Source: Chara braunii
Lineage: Eukaryota > Streptophyta > Charophyceae > Charales > Characeae
NCBI GenBank assembly: GCA_003427395.1
Contig: BFEA01000033.1
Span: forward strand, 4,919,470-4,983,469
Length of the DNA stretch: 64,000 nt
Direction of reading: 5' to 3'
A model generated the notes under the pieces. It searched no databases and was not told the DNA's origin. It saw nothing but the letters and a program-made list of their open reading frames with translations. This document shows positions 1-10,576 of the stretch, one piece after another; the first letter of the stretch is position 1; every line of letters starts with the position of its first letter. Position numbers and translations under genes: made by a program.

Positions 1-110
1 ACACACACACACACACACCACACACTCACACTCGAAATGACGAAACACACACACACTCTCCTCCCCCACCTCTCTTCCTCCGTCTCTCCTCCCCCATGTG
101 TCCTCCACCA

Positions 111-193
<83 letters not shown>
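1..193. repeat. Compound microsatellite (AC)n / (TC)n / (AC)n
   Basis: The window opens with an (AC)n run of about 22 bases. A pure (TC)n tract follows at 117-160, running directly into (AC)n at 161-193. Open frames through the tracts (poly Ser-Leu, poly Thr-His) are artefacts of simple sequence. Confidence 0.95.
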
Positions 194-195
<2 letters not shown>

Positions 196-385
196 CCGCT
201 GGTTGCGGAGGGTGAGGGGTGGCTGGTTGCAGGGTGGAGGGGGGGAGGGCACCATGTTTAATATTTTTTTTTCTGAGCACATGGCGCACAAGCCACAGCG
301 CACAGTGCGCGCACTGCTAAACCAGAGCACAACGCACAGCGCACCGGCGTGCACCTCGCAGCGCACACGTGCGTCGCAACTATGG

Positions 386-1054
386 TCTAAAGCCAAATTA
401 GGCGCTTCTCAATCGAACGGTTCTGGCATGGAGGCCTCTCCTATTGGCATCCCATTAGGGTTGGGGGTCGAAGGACGGGGCGAGCTACTATTCGAAGAGC
501 GATTGATCTTTCCGTTGGTCTGTGTGAGACAAGGTGAGAATCTGTACGTGATTGGTCTTCTGGATCGAAACGATAATCTAACCCTGCCGGTCATGGGAGA
601 CGAACAACTCCCAACGCATTCTCAGATTGTTGGCAGAGTCTCATATCTTTATGCTGATTGTTTCCAATTTTGCCTGTTCCCGGAGTTTTTTATGCCGAAA
701 TTGAGAGTCGAGGTGGCGATGGACAAGTTTGTCCAATACACAATAGTGTTTATTGATGCCCGCCTCCCAGGTGATGCTTGGGCTAACCTCAACTCAGTTG
801 GATTAGGTTTTTTCCCATTAGAAGCCCAGGCTCAACCTTTGATTGACCTCCCTGGGGTTTCTGTTTCCTTTTTGGCAGATCTCAACCCCAACATGCCAAG
901 GTCGTGCAACCTCTTCTCCTCCTCCTTTTTGAGTTGTACGATAAGACAGTGGAATTCTTCCGGTGAACCGTCAACGGAGGATGGGACTCGGAGCCAGAAT
1001 CACGTCCCTGCAGGAATCCAATCTGCTGCCCCAACTCCAGAGACTGATGGGTAA
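386..1054 (+). pseudogene. LINE-A ORF1 C-terminal remnant
   Basis: A plus-strand frame stays open from inside the microsatellite to a TAA at 1052-1054. Protein-like sequence begins near 386, with an internal Met at 428. The last part is Ser/Thr/Pro rich and no zinc knuckle is visible. The call rests on position: the stop lies next to an ATG (1047) in another frame, and the matching ATG at 2118, beyond the nested insertion, starts the LINE-A endonuclease. In the uninterrupted element ORF1 and ORF2 would therefore overlap by 8 bases (ATGGGTAA), as is common in two-ORF LINEs. The 5' part is missing or replaced by the microsatellite. A product function cannot be read from sequence; an RNA-binding ORF1 role is an inference from family architecture. 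Confidence 0.5.
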
Positions 1055-1055
1055 G
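1041..1055 (+). repeat. Target-site duplication, left copy
   Basis: AGACTGATGGGTAAG is identical to 2112-2126. The two copies flank the nested minus-strand LINE fragment, and the poly(T) adjoins this left copy. Confidence 0.93.
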
Positions 1056-2111
1056 GTTTTTTTTGTTTTTTTTGAAAAAACCCTACCAATGTTAGTGTTG
1101 CTGATAAGAGCAGACACCACTAACACCTAGGTAGAGACTCCATCTATTGGTGGGGAGTATCACCTGCTGGAAACCGGGTCCAACGTCCCTTTTACATAAC
1201 CTTGTTTCTTTATTGAAATATGTGAAGATAAAAGTTGCCTCTTCAGCCAACTTAGGCCGCAAGCTATGACTATTGAACCTAGCAAAAATTATCCCCTAAA
1301 AAAAGGTCTAAACAAAAAGCCCAACAATTACTTTATTGAGGATACCATTGTGAATCCACCATTGCTAATTCTGACGGGGGAAAAGGATCAAGAAAACATT
1401 CTGGAGATCTGAGTGTGGTTCCTGGAGGAAGCGAAAACCAGTCTTTGAAGCTCAAGAGGAAGTCTCGTTTGAAATTTTCCCCCTGTTCTTCCTTCCCTGA
1501 CCATTTCACTTCTCCCAGACTCCCTCCTTCATTCCTTCCCAGCCAATTTTGATTGAAATTTTGAATACATTTGATTATATCTTTTTTTTTATGGAGCTGT
1601 TGTATTTTTGATCGTTCTACTGACCAGTGTGCTCTTATTTCTGTTTGTACAGATTGAATGATTAGTTCAACAAATTCCTTACCTTCAAGTTTTACATCTT
1701 CTCTTTCATAAACACACCTCTTGTACCATAATGCCCATAGAATAAATTTCCGACCAATTTCGAACAGGTTCTTATGAAATTCTGAAAGTTGCATATCCTG
1801 TGGTTCCCATTGCCCTAGTAGGATGGCTTTCCAATCCCAAGGCCAGTCAAATCCTGTCAGTGTTCTCCATATACTGTCCCATTTTCTCCATAATAGCACC
1901 ATTCCGGGGCATTGGATGAATATATGCTCAATTGTTTCTCTGATTCTCTTGTTTGGGAAAACAGATAGACATGCTTTACACCATGGAAGCTCCAGACCCC
2001 GTTGCTCTAGACTGGTACGATTGATAAGCCAATCATTTGTTGGAAGACATCGATGAATTATTTGCCACTGTAATGATGAGACCTTAGCAGGCCGTTTTTT
2101 TAGTTGAGACT
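1056..2111 (-). mobile_element. Nested 5'-truncated LINE 3' end
   Basis: The insertion lies between perfect 15-bp direct repeats. On the minus strand it runs from a zinc-finger-containing RT C-terminus (near 2100) through a 3' UTR to a poly(A), seen as T-rich 1056-1072 on the plus strand. The 3' UTR block at about 1090-1190, containing CTCCATCTATTGGTGGGGAG, recurs at 59490-59582 and near 61175, marking one LINE family. About 1.06 kb is present, so the element is strongly 5'-truncated, as usual for target-primed reverse transcription. It landed in the few bases where LINE-A ORF1 and ORF2 overlap. Confidence 0.9.
1333..2098 (-). pseudogene. LINE ORF2 C-terminus with zf-RVT domain (nested copy)
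   Basis: On the minus strand a Trp-rich zinc-binding region (pattern SLQWQI...RCLPTNDWL...C..C...IEHIFIQCP) is followed by a helix-rich C-terminal tail ending at a stop near 1333. The same motif set occurs in LINE-B (27.6-27.8 kb) and LINE-C (60.6-60.8 kb). This domain follows the RT in plant LINE ORF2 proteins. Endonuclease and RT are absent because the copy is 5'-truncated. The final 189 codons from 1902 are open, and the zinc-finger part upstream is in a shifted frame. Confidence 0.8.
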
Positions 2112-2126
2112 AGACTGATGGGTAAG
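2112..2126 (+). repeat. Target-site duplication, right copy
   Basis: This is the exact copy of 1041-1055. Its ATG at 2118 begins LINE-A ORF2. Confidence 0.93.
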
Positions 2127-5100
2127 TTACGGGTTGCCACCTGGAAAATCAAGGGATTAGGAGACTCAGGGGGAAAGCAGAAGGGCAAGGGAATAAAATT
2201 CTGGATCCATAAGAAACAAATTGACATAATGATGCTGCAGGAAACCAAACTGTCGGAAAGCAAACTGACTCAACTCCAGGATTAGTGGGATGGCCCCCAA
2301 CTCTGGTCTCCCACCAGAGGGTCCAGAGGAGGGGTTGCCATACTAATTCTCAAACGAGTCGAGGCGCAATTGATAGAATTCGATTGTGATGTATGGGGTC
2401 GATGGTGCTGGGTCAAGGTGTTATTAAGTGGGTTTTCGCCACGATCTACGCGCCAAACGAACCAGGCAAGAGACTTCTGTTCTTCGAGTTCCTATCGTTT
2501 ATCCTTCAGAAATGCAATAAGTTAGTTGTCGGAGGTGATTGGAACACGGTCATCAGTCCAGGGATGGATTCAGAATCGGATGATGGTTTGACCTCAGACA
2601 AATCAATGTTGCTGAAGTGGATGGAAGCTTGCCAGTTGAAGGATGTCTTCAAAAATCTCAATCCGACTAAGCTAGATTTCACATGGCTGAGTCAAATGGA
2701 CTAGATTTCACATGGCTGGGTCAAACGGCCCAACTCGCAGGAGTTAGCCACAGACTCGATTTCTTTTTGGTTTCTGAGTCTGCAAAGGCTGACATCCTGA
2801 AGGTGCAGATGATAAATGAACCCATCTTTTATCACAAACCTGTGATCATGGAATGCGGGATATCCTCCATCATCAAGAGGGGACGGGGACTCTTTCGGCT
2901 AAATACAGAGCTATTGAAAGACGAAGGCATCAAAAGCTGGATAGAGAATTTATGGGTGGACTGGAGACAGGCCAGACCAAGTTTCGACTCCTCAGCAGAA
3001 TGGATAGACGCAGTTCTAAAAATAATATCTAAGAAGCTAGACTCATTCTCACGAATTGCTGCGTTCCAGCACAACAAGGAAGAGAATGAGTTGTGGGCAA
3101 GGGTGAAGGAAGCAGACGCACGCATCGGCTTTCATCCGGTGTCGGATCTTTTCTGGGTTGAAGAGAGGAGAGAAAGGCTTGGGCAATGGGAACAACGTCA
3201 AATACAGAAACAAGAGAAATGAACCAAAATCCTTCAAACTAGAGGGATTGTCACTTATGACAGGATGAGGAAGGACACCTTCAAAAGCCTGCTTCCCAAG
3301 AACAGGGCGGTGCAAATGAGGGAACTAAAGTATCCACATCTGCTGGGTCGGCAGTTGGCAACATCCAATGAAGAATCGAAGATATGTGCAGTTATGCCGT
3401 GGATTACTACCACGACATCTTGACTACAAGAAGACCATTCGACGACATTGATGACAATATGGCATACCTGTCACCTATGTGGGACAATATGACTGTGAGG
3501 ATTACGAAGGCAACAATAATCTGGCTAGACAGGCCAATTTCTGAAGCAGAGGTTACTTCCACTTTGGACACAATGGCAAAGGGCAAGGCCCCAGGCGACG
3601 ATGGGCTCCCTACAAAATTCTTCTGCGCAGTGCTGCCAACATTAGCCAAAGACTTCACAGACATGTACAACGAAATCCTCAATGGCGGAAGGTTGGGGAA
3701 AACAATGTCCCAAGGCATTATCTCGCTGCTGTTCAAAGAAGGAGACAAGAGCGAAGTCCGGAACTGCGCCCAATCTCACTCCTCAACGTGGTCTATAAGC
3801 TACTCGCCAAAATGCTGGCCAACAGACTCTGTATGTTTCTCCCTATTGTTCAATGAGATCAGGGAGCTTTTGTCCGGAATAGTTCCATTTTCGAGAATGT
3901 GGTCATGGCAATTGAGGCGCTTGAATTGGTGGTAAGGGAAGATGCAGATGTTGCCATCTTATTGCTAGACTTGGAAAAGGCATATGACAGAGTGAATTGG
4001 ACCTTCGTATTGACCACCTTGAAAGTTGCCGGCTTTAGTCAACGCTTCTGCCGTTGGGTGAAGACCCTGTACGGATTCTCCACAGCGGCAGTCTGTGTCA
4101 ATGGCGAAATTTGAGAAGAATTTCAATTGTCCCGCTCTTTGTGCCAAGGCTGCCCGCTTGCTCCGCTTCTCTTTGTGCTGCACTTGGAACTGCTGCTGTG
4201 CAACATCAGCGCTATCTGGAGATCGCAGGCTTGCTGCTTCACAACGGGAAAGAAAGCAGAGTCAAAACCCTTGCTGACCTCTTCGCCATCTCGACCAACA
4301 CCAACTCTTCTTTGGAAGCGTTAAAAAACTGCCTTAAAGACTTTGCTGAATTCTCTGAGGCCACGGTCAACTGGAACAAGTCTACCTTCTTCCTTCCCGG
4401 CATCCTTCAACTTGAAAGTGCAGTGGGGAATGGAGAGAGTACTGGCAAACACCGCGGAACGTTTCTTAGAAGTCCAAGTGGCCCTGGGTGACTGTTCGTC
4501 CTCCCAAGACCTCATCCTCCAGGAGAAGGTCTCGAGGAAAATCAAAGGATGGGGCAAGGCGAAACACTTGTCCCTCATTGGTCGGGCAATCGTCATCATG
4601 GCATCAGCTTTTGCCCTGCTTCGGTATGTAGTGGCAGTACGCAGACTTTCCCCTTCATTGCTCAAGGGTATAAAAGAAGAAGCTCACCGTTTCATCTGGA
4701 AACCCCAAGGTGATGAAGATAGTGAGTTCATCTCCAAGGTTGCCTAGAACTCCATCTGTTTGCCAAGAGCTGAAGGAGGATTGGCGCTTCTGGACCCCAC
4801 CTCTCAAAATATTGCTCTCCTAGCCAGATAGGTTATACGGGTCGCCGAAGGTTTCGAGGAAGCTGACTGGATTTTATTAGCAGAATACATCCTGGCCGAA
4901 GAATGGAAACTGGCCCAGCCATCAGATGTATGGGTGGCTTTGATGACGCCGTCCTTCTCAAGCAAGCGTCCCAAGTCGAGTTTCTGGCAGGACGTCCTTC
5001 AGGCCTGGAGGAAAGCAAGACCCACAATTGCCCAGCCTCTGAAGTCTAAGGAGGAAGCAAGACACCAACATCTGTTTGAAAATGATTCAATCAGGGACAA

Positions 5101-6401
5101 CCAAGGCAACTGGTTCTCTTTGGAGAAGAAGCCAGGAGCTTTCGCACTAAGCTGGTTACAGAAGGGGGTAAGCACAGTTGGTGACTTGTGGGACAGCTGT
5201 ACTAATCAATGGAAAACTGCCGACCATCTGAAGCAGACTTTGGGTCAGCTCCCACAGCATGAAGGAAGAGCTGATTTGATCAAAGACGCCATCCCAGAGG
5301 AGTGGAAACTCCTACTCGGCCTGCAGGGCGTCAACCAAATGGACACTTGGTACAGGCGGGAAGAAGAAGAACCAGGCTGGTTCTTCAGACTGGAGAGTTG
5401 GAACGAGGACGGTTCTGGTAAGTGCTGGTTGGAAAGTTACAAACAGAAGCTCCCAAATCTCCCCAAGCTGGAACGGATGGGAATGCGTTTGCACTACGGG
5501 CTCAACGGGCTTACGGAAGTGAGGGTGAGGTTGCAGGCCCCGTCTGAGGCAGGCCTCCCCATGATCCCTCTCTTGGTTAGTAAGGGGACCCCCCTCAGAA
5601 ACCTGAGGATCGATGCAAACCCTTGGGGCTGGCAAGTGAGTGGTAAACAGATCATAGGATTAGAGAATCTCAATGGCAGGCTAATCCAGTCTGAGAAACT
5701 ATACCAGGCCACTGAGGAGCAGACGGACAGACTGAGATCTCGTTGGCAGCGAGAGGCCCCTGAGCTGGCTCCTCCCGAGTCCTCCGTCAGTAAATGAAGC
5801 GTCTCGGCTATGGACACAACTGCAATCGCTCCCATCTCAGAAGCTCACTGCTCTTCTATGGTTACAGTCTCACCTGGCAGTCCCCACTGCCAAGTGGCTA
5901 GCACATAGAGGTATGTCCGTAAAGGAAACCTGTGACTGCTGCAAAGACCAGCCAGAGACCATGCTCCATCTATGGTGGGACTGCCCAAAATCGGAAAGAT
6001 GGTGGGGCTGGTGGGAATACCACTGGAAAAGGTTTACAGGAAGAACGGACCATCTGGGCCAGAGGTGGGCACTGCAGGGTGGACTTCCAAGTGATTCCAA
6101 TGACAAAGAGGGGTGGGGGTATGTGGCTCAAGTCTGCTGGGCTATCCTCCTCTGGGTCATTTGGTTGGATAGGAATGGCCTGAGATTCCAGGCAGAGGGT
6201 CTTACTGAACGACAAGCTGGAGCTACCTTCAAGGTACTTCTGGCATCAGCAATCAAGGCCGATTGGTCTCGCAGAGCAATGCACGGTAAGATGTACAGTG
6301 GCATGCAGTGGTTTTGCCGTACTTGGTGCATCAGAGACCAGCTCGCCCATGTCAACGCCGAGGGGAGACTCTTGCTTTGTAACTGGATAGAGGCAGTCTA
6401 G
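2118..6401 (+). pseudogene. LINE-A ORF2: AP-endonuclease + reverse transcriptase + zf-RVT
   Basis: Translation from ATG 2118 gives an APE-like start (LRVATWKIKGLG, then MMLQETKLSE). It hits a TAG at 2281-2290 and resumes in another frame from 2393 with ATIYAPNEPG and GGDWNTVISP. RT signs follow: GKAPGDDGLPTKFF near 3580 and DLEKAYDRVNW near 3970 (motif A). The FADD box expected near 4270 reads LADLFAIS, so one catalytic Asp is missing. The frame 4934-5797 is a connecting region. The C-terminal piece 5913-6401 has CDCCKDQPETMLHLWWDC, the zf-RVT signature, and ends at TAG 6399-6401. At least five frame changes are needed. In an active element this protein would nick target DNA and copy the RNA; this copy cannot. 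Confidence 0.88.
2672..2729 (+). repeat. 29-bp tandem duplication inside LINE-A endonuclease
   Basis: CTAGATTTCACATGGCTG and the following 11 bases occur at 2672-2700 and again at 2701-2729, with 26 of 29 bases equal. The 29-bp period is not a multiple of three. It adds a stop and forces the downstream APE sequence into another frame, so it is a direct cause of one ORF2 break. Confidence 0.9.
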
Positions 6402-6985
6402 GAGTAGTCGTGCAACTGTCTGATCATTCAGTAGGTAGATGAATTGAGGTGATAGTAGTTTTTAAGGATGAACCAGGGCATCTCGGTTCGGGACGCTGAT
6501 CGCAGGAGGTCGACCAGGGGTGGAGGGGGGAGAGTGCCATTGGAAACTTGGAATTTGGACAACCAGCCGCATTAAGGCTGGTGTCAGGCCGCTGTAGGCC
6601 TTGTTTTTAGACTAGCGAAGGACAGACGGTTAGTAGTTGCAGGTTTAAAGTAGGTAGTTAGTCATAAGTGCAGGTTGATGTTTCAAAGACGGTCATATTG
6701 TAGTGTCTTGGGTTAACGCAATTTCGTTCAAATCTGTACTAAGTTCAGCATGCTTTCTGTCACTTAAGATTCTCATAGAGTAGATGGTTGGGACTCAGCA
6801 ATGAGGAGTTCCGCAGGCAATTGCCTGTAAGCTAAGCTGACTGATGCTGTCAGATACCTCCCGGGTTGAATTGTGAGGTCCCCGACCTCTTACTGTTGTA
6901 GTCTGTTGAAACTTGAAACTTGAAAGTAATGATTTGAAGGTTTTTTTTTTTAATTAAAAAAAACAAATTCAGATCTTGTTTTTTT
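6402..6985 (+). other. LINE-A 3' UTR and tail
   Basis: Non-coding sequence follows the ORF2 stop. It ends in a short duplicated TTGAAACTTGAAACTTGAAAG and then T/A-rich runs at about 6940-6985, which I take as the degraded 3' end. No target-site duplication partner was found at the 5' side. Confidence 0.5.
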
Positions 6986-7174
6986 TATAACTTTTTTTAA
7001 TTCTCTGGATAACGAGGAGGGACGAAAGGTGCCGTCACCTCAAGTGTCTGTCACAGGCGACAACCATATCCGTTCTCAGTTGCAAGACGCAGCCCCCTCT
7101 CCAAGTGTCACAGGCTTCTTTTTGGTTCTTTTGAAAATGATGTCATGTGGGATCAGCCCCTACGGCATGCTATC

Positions 7175-7262
<88 letters not shown>

Positions 7263-7865
7263 AATTGGAAGGGGCAGCCCCCTCTCCAGATGTGGCAAGG
7301 AGAGAGCTGGTCTCCCTCTGGACAGGGAGACATCTGGGCAGCACTCGCAGGACTGCTGGCTGTTTTACCTCCAAGTCGCCCTACAAAGAGTTTTTCAAGC
7401 AATGCCGTTCTGCAGCAAAACACTAGCAGAGAGAATAGACTGCGTCAGGAGGTGAGGCCGGGTACTCAGGCTCTGTAAGGCAGCCCTTTGAGGCTGCGAG
7501 GGCACAGTATCTGCTATGAAAAGGAAGAATAGCATTGAGTAAATCATGATTACGCACCCCAGGCAAATGGAGGACCTGTAAACATATGTTTCCAAAAGTT
7601 TTCGGGGAGTCGGGGCCAGCGGACCGCAATGGCTGGCACTACCAGTCAAAAATAAGAAAAAGGGCGCCTGTGCCGGTTTGTTTTTATGTTGGTGTGCAGC
7701 TCTTGGGAGGCTCGTGAAAAACAGCCTTCGACGTAGTCGTTGTTTGAGAGTGTAGAACGCTGCTACCCAGGCTGTCCTTTGAGGATGAGAGGGCTCAGTT
7801 TCTGTTTAACAGGAATGATGGTCAACTGTGGGAGCCTGCTACTCGGGACTACACTCTCTGCGCCA
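6986..7865. other. Non-coding stretch with (GA)n tract
   Basis: There is no supported gene. The stretch contains a pure (GA)n tract at 7177-7261. Open frames over it (poly Arg-Glu or poly Leu-Ser) are simple-sequence artefacts. Confidence 0.7.
7177..7261. repeat. (GA)n microsatellite, 85 bp
   Basis: An uninterrupted GA dinucleotide run. Confidence 0.97.
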
Positions 7866-7936
7866 AAGCTGGGTGGAGGTCCGTTAAAAAAAAAAAAAAA
7901 GAAAAAAAAAAAGAAGAAGAAGCTGGGTGGAGGTCC
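7866..7936 (+). repeat. 17-bp direct repeats flanking a poly(A)-like tract
   Basis: AAGCTGGGTGGAGGTCC occurs at 7866-7882 and 7920-7936. Between them is almost only A with a few G. This is the pattern expected of a retroposition event that copied little more than a poly(A) tail, with the 17-mer as target-site duplication. Local slippage is an alternative. Confidence 0.55.
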
Positions 7937-8299
7937 CAGTCCATCGTCTGGTGGTCTTTCTTTCTTTCTTTCTGTCTTTCTTTATAATCTCTTGAACTGG
8001 GATGATGCAGCCGGTTTCGCGCAGGCACATCCCCAAGGAAGAGATCGGAGCAAGAATTGAACAAAAACTCATGAAAGGATGGTGATTTGAAATCCTAACG
8101 GAAGTCAGACGAAAGTCAGGGGCAAACCTCTTCGAAAAAAAAAAAGAAAAAGAAAAAAAAAGACGAAAAGAAAAGCAACAAAAGTTGTATGGATGTCAGA
8201 ATCAGCTGCTACTACTGAAAGAATGAGGAACATCGAAATGTTGCACAAACTTCCGAAATGCGATAAAAAGAACTGGCAGCCAGGATCTGACATGTAGTA

Positions 8300-8415
8300 T
8301 ACATTCACCTGGTCCATTAGGATTTGAACTTGGGTCTGTATGTCCGTAGTTCATGGGTGTATTGTGTAGATATATGAAGCCACGATCGTGTCATTCCATT
8401 AGGCCACACAGAGAT
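8300..8415 (-). mobile_element. Candidate tRNA-derived SINE (copy 1)
   Basis: On the minus strand a TGGCCTAATGG A-box-like sequence (8397-8407) precedes a GTTCAAATCC B-box-like sequence (8321-8331), the internal pol III promoter pair. The flanks do not pair into a tRNA acceptor stem, so a functional tRNA is unlikely. The stretch between the boxes resembles copy 2 at 9.6 kb (shared CCATGAACTA / ACATGAACTA block followed by CATACAGACC-like sequence). Confidence 0.5.
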
Positions 8416-8436
8416 GGGTAGAAGTGCCTCGCCACA

Positions 8437-8537
8437 GCACTCTCTAAATGTGAAAAAGACAAAAATGTGGCGGGTGCATCTGGCTATGTTCTAGCGGGAA
8501 TTTCATTCTCATTTTGCACATTCTGAGAGTGGTGTAG
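8437..8537 (+). mobile_element. H1 miniature inverted-repeat element, copy 1
   Basis: The ends GCACTCTCTAAATGTG and CACATTCTGAGAGTGGTG are inverted copies. The interior shares ATGTTCTAGCGG and ATTCTCATTTTGCACATT with the elements at 59044-59143 and 59194-59270. It is about 100 bp with no coding content. Three copies in one window show this is a dispersed family. Confidence 0.7.
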
Positions 8538-9522
8538 CGAAGGCTGCCAACCAGAGGAGCATCAACATATCAGTCTGTATTGCACAGTCAAATTTGAGAA
8601 AGGAAACCCGGAGTGCTGGCCAGGTACACCTTTTCTTTTAAGAAATTAAGAATGCATTTTCCTTTTTTTTCTTGTCTACTCTTTTTTTTTTTTTTTTTTT
8701 TTTTACTACCAGGGAAACAGATAAGTGTGTCATCTGAAGTTGGACACCGAACACCTGCTGTTGGGTGCAGCAGCTCCCGCATGTTCCCTGTTTGAACATG
8801 GTTGTGGCTGCTACGGGGTTCCCTGTCATCATACTATAATGACGATAAAAAAGGACCTGGAAGGCCGTCCTGTCCAGATTCAACAGGTAATTGAATTGGT
8901 TGGGCTCAAAAGAATTAGCCTTTAGAAAAATAAAAAAACTTGGACATGGAAGCACGTAAGTTTGCGGGGCGTGTTACAATTCTGAATCCACTTGGCAACG
9001 ACAGAGCTGCTGCAGGCCTCATCAGGCCCACCTACATGCCATTGGAATCAATGCTGTTCCACATAGTAGCCTAATCGCCGTCATCCATCATCATGGTAGA
9101 GACTGCATTGATTGACATCTGGTAGGCTATATTTAGTCACTTGTCTTAGGTTTCACCAGTGAGGACAGCTGTTTGGATCATCTGTCAGAGAGGAGCAAAT
9201 GTATTCCACTTGCTGCTCACATTGGATGGCATCCCCTTGTCTGGCCATGCTCTAGCCAAAGTTATATCTGGTTTCTTGTCACAGGGGTCAGAGCTACCGT
9301 CTTCACCCTGTACTTGGGGGCCATTTTTCAGTCCAGATGCAGGGATAATGACCAGGCGCTCAATTCAGGTGAAGAAGGTAGGCAGGGTGTGCTACGCAAC
9401 ACATAGGGCTGGGATAGAAGTATACTAGAAGGCTATATAGATGCATGCAGTACAAAATATAAGACAGGGAGTAGAAATCACGGGGTTACAGGACTCTTGC
9501 CTGATAGGGACTTCGATAAGAA
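8538..9522. other. Non-coding stretch, no supported gene
   Basis: Poly(T) tracts lie near 8660-8704. I see no conserved protein or RNA signature. Confidence 0.6.
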
Positions 9523-9700
9523 CTTTTTTTTTTTAAGAAAGAAGAAGGGCAATGGCCTTGGCATGTAATCGCGGAACCGATTGGCCTTGGTAATTCAGAA
9601 TTGCATTCAACTCAACTACTTCGAACTGGATTCAGACTTAAATATGTATTGGGATAGTTCATGTGTGTACCAACTGACCTAGGAAGCAATGAACAAAGCA
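9523..9700 (-). mobile_element. Candidate tRNA-derived SINE (copy 2) with poly(A) tail
   Basis: Minus strand: an A-box-like TAGGTCAGTTGG (9670-9681), a B-box-like AGTTCGAAGT (9618-9627), a short body, then poly(A), seen as T-rich 9523-9534 on the plus strand. Promoter boxes and tail in the right order make this the best SINE candidate in the window. SINEs are mobilised by LINE machinery, which is abundant here. Confidence 0.6.
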
Positions 9701-10149
9701 TACACAAAAGCATAAATTCAAAGGCCACACTTCATACAGCTGTCAAGAGCATCGACAGGATTCAAAAATACTCAGAGAGTCAAACTCTTGGAAAAGAAAC
9801 AATGTGCCAACTTCTTTCCACACACCCAAGAACTTCCTATCTCGCTGTCTCCGAGTATCAAGTTGACTTCTGCTCGAATGATCTCCCACACAAAAGCGCT
9901 CACAATCATCCAAGTAGAAGCGAAAGGGACGAAATGGACGCGACCCCAGGATTTGTTCCCCTTGGCCTATCGTCAATATCTACGTCATAAACTTCCTGCT
10001 TAACAGTCAACCTATTCCTTCCTCACAAACTATACCTCTCTTCTATCAGCCGGACGCACTACGCTGCTACTACGCCGCTACCCTACTGCCTAATACCTTG
10101 CACTAAGGAGCTTCAAATCTTGATGCCCCCATGGTCTATGAAACTATAG

Positions 10150-10345
10150 GACTGCCTTGATCATTTGTACCCAACCCCAGTTTGAAACCCACCGAACAAA
10201 GCAAATCAATGAAAACAGAAGTCTTAGATCCCAAGTACACAAGCATGTCGACTAAGTCAAAAAATGAACAGAACGATACCGGTTCGAACCTTGACAACGT
10301 AGGACCTGAAAATGCGTACGCACATCCTTGAACCAGGTGACAACT
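10150..10345 (-). mobile_element. Candidate tRNA-derived SINE (copy 3)
   Basis: Minus strand: GTCACCTGG (A-box-like, about 10333-10343) and GGTTCGAACC (B box, 10281-10290) are separated by about 45 bases. The B box is close to the consensus GGTTCGANNCC, while the A box is weaker. No clear tail is seen. Confidence 0.4.
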
Positions 10346-10576
10346 CAAAACCCATGGCCAGATGTACTGGACTTTGTCTTAATCATCAACAGGTTTCTTG
10401 GACTTGGTCCCCTTCCCTATAGAGCAGGAGCCACAGCATGTCAGGTCATACTAACTGCTGTTTCTCGTGGAACATATCCTCGCTCAATGATTTTGCGAGT
10501 ATCTTCCAGTTGTTACTGTTGTCCCTCACACAATTCCTAATACATAACTGAAATAATGCTCCGAATAGTTTCTCCG

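Larger units (their letters stand above)
386..6965 (+). mobile_element. LINE-A, decayed non-LTR retrotransposon
   Basis: This plus-strand element has the order ORF1 remnant, AP-endonuclease, reverse transcriptase, C-terminal zinc-binding (zf-RVT) domain, 3' UTR, and a T/A-rich tail near 6940-6985. It is split at the ORF1/ORF2 junction by a nested LINE (1056-2111). ORF2 carries several frameshifts and in-frame stops and lacks an intact RT catalytic box, so it is dead. The L1-like order APE-RT-zf-RVT matches plant LINEs. The 5' end is not defined. Confidence 0.85.

Noticed and set aside
98-385. N-terminal part of the long frame starting at 98 (poly Ser-Leu, poly Thr-His)
   Set aside because: It is translation of (TC)n and (AC)n microsatellites. 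Only the later part looks like protein.
7029-7478. Overlapping frames with poly Arg-Glu or poly Ser-Leu
   Set aside because: Generated by the (GA)n tract on both strands; no flanking protein signal.
8300-8415. Functional tRNA gene on the minus strand
   Set aside because: A- and B-box-like sequences exist, but the flanks do not pair into an acceptor stem.
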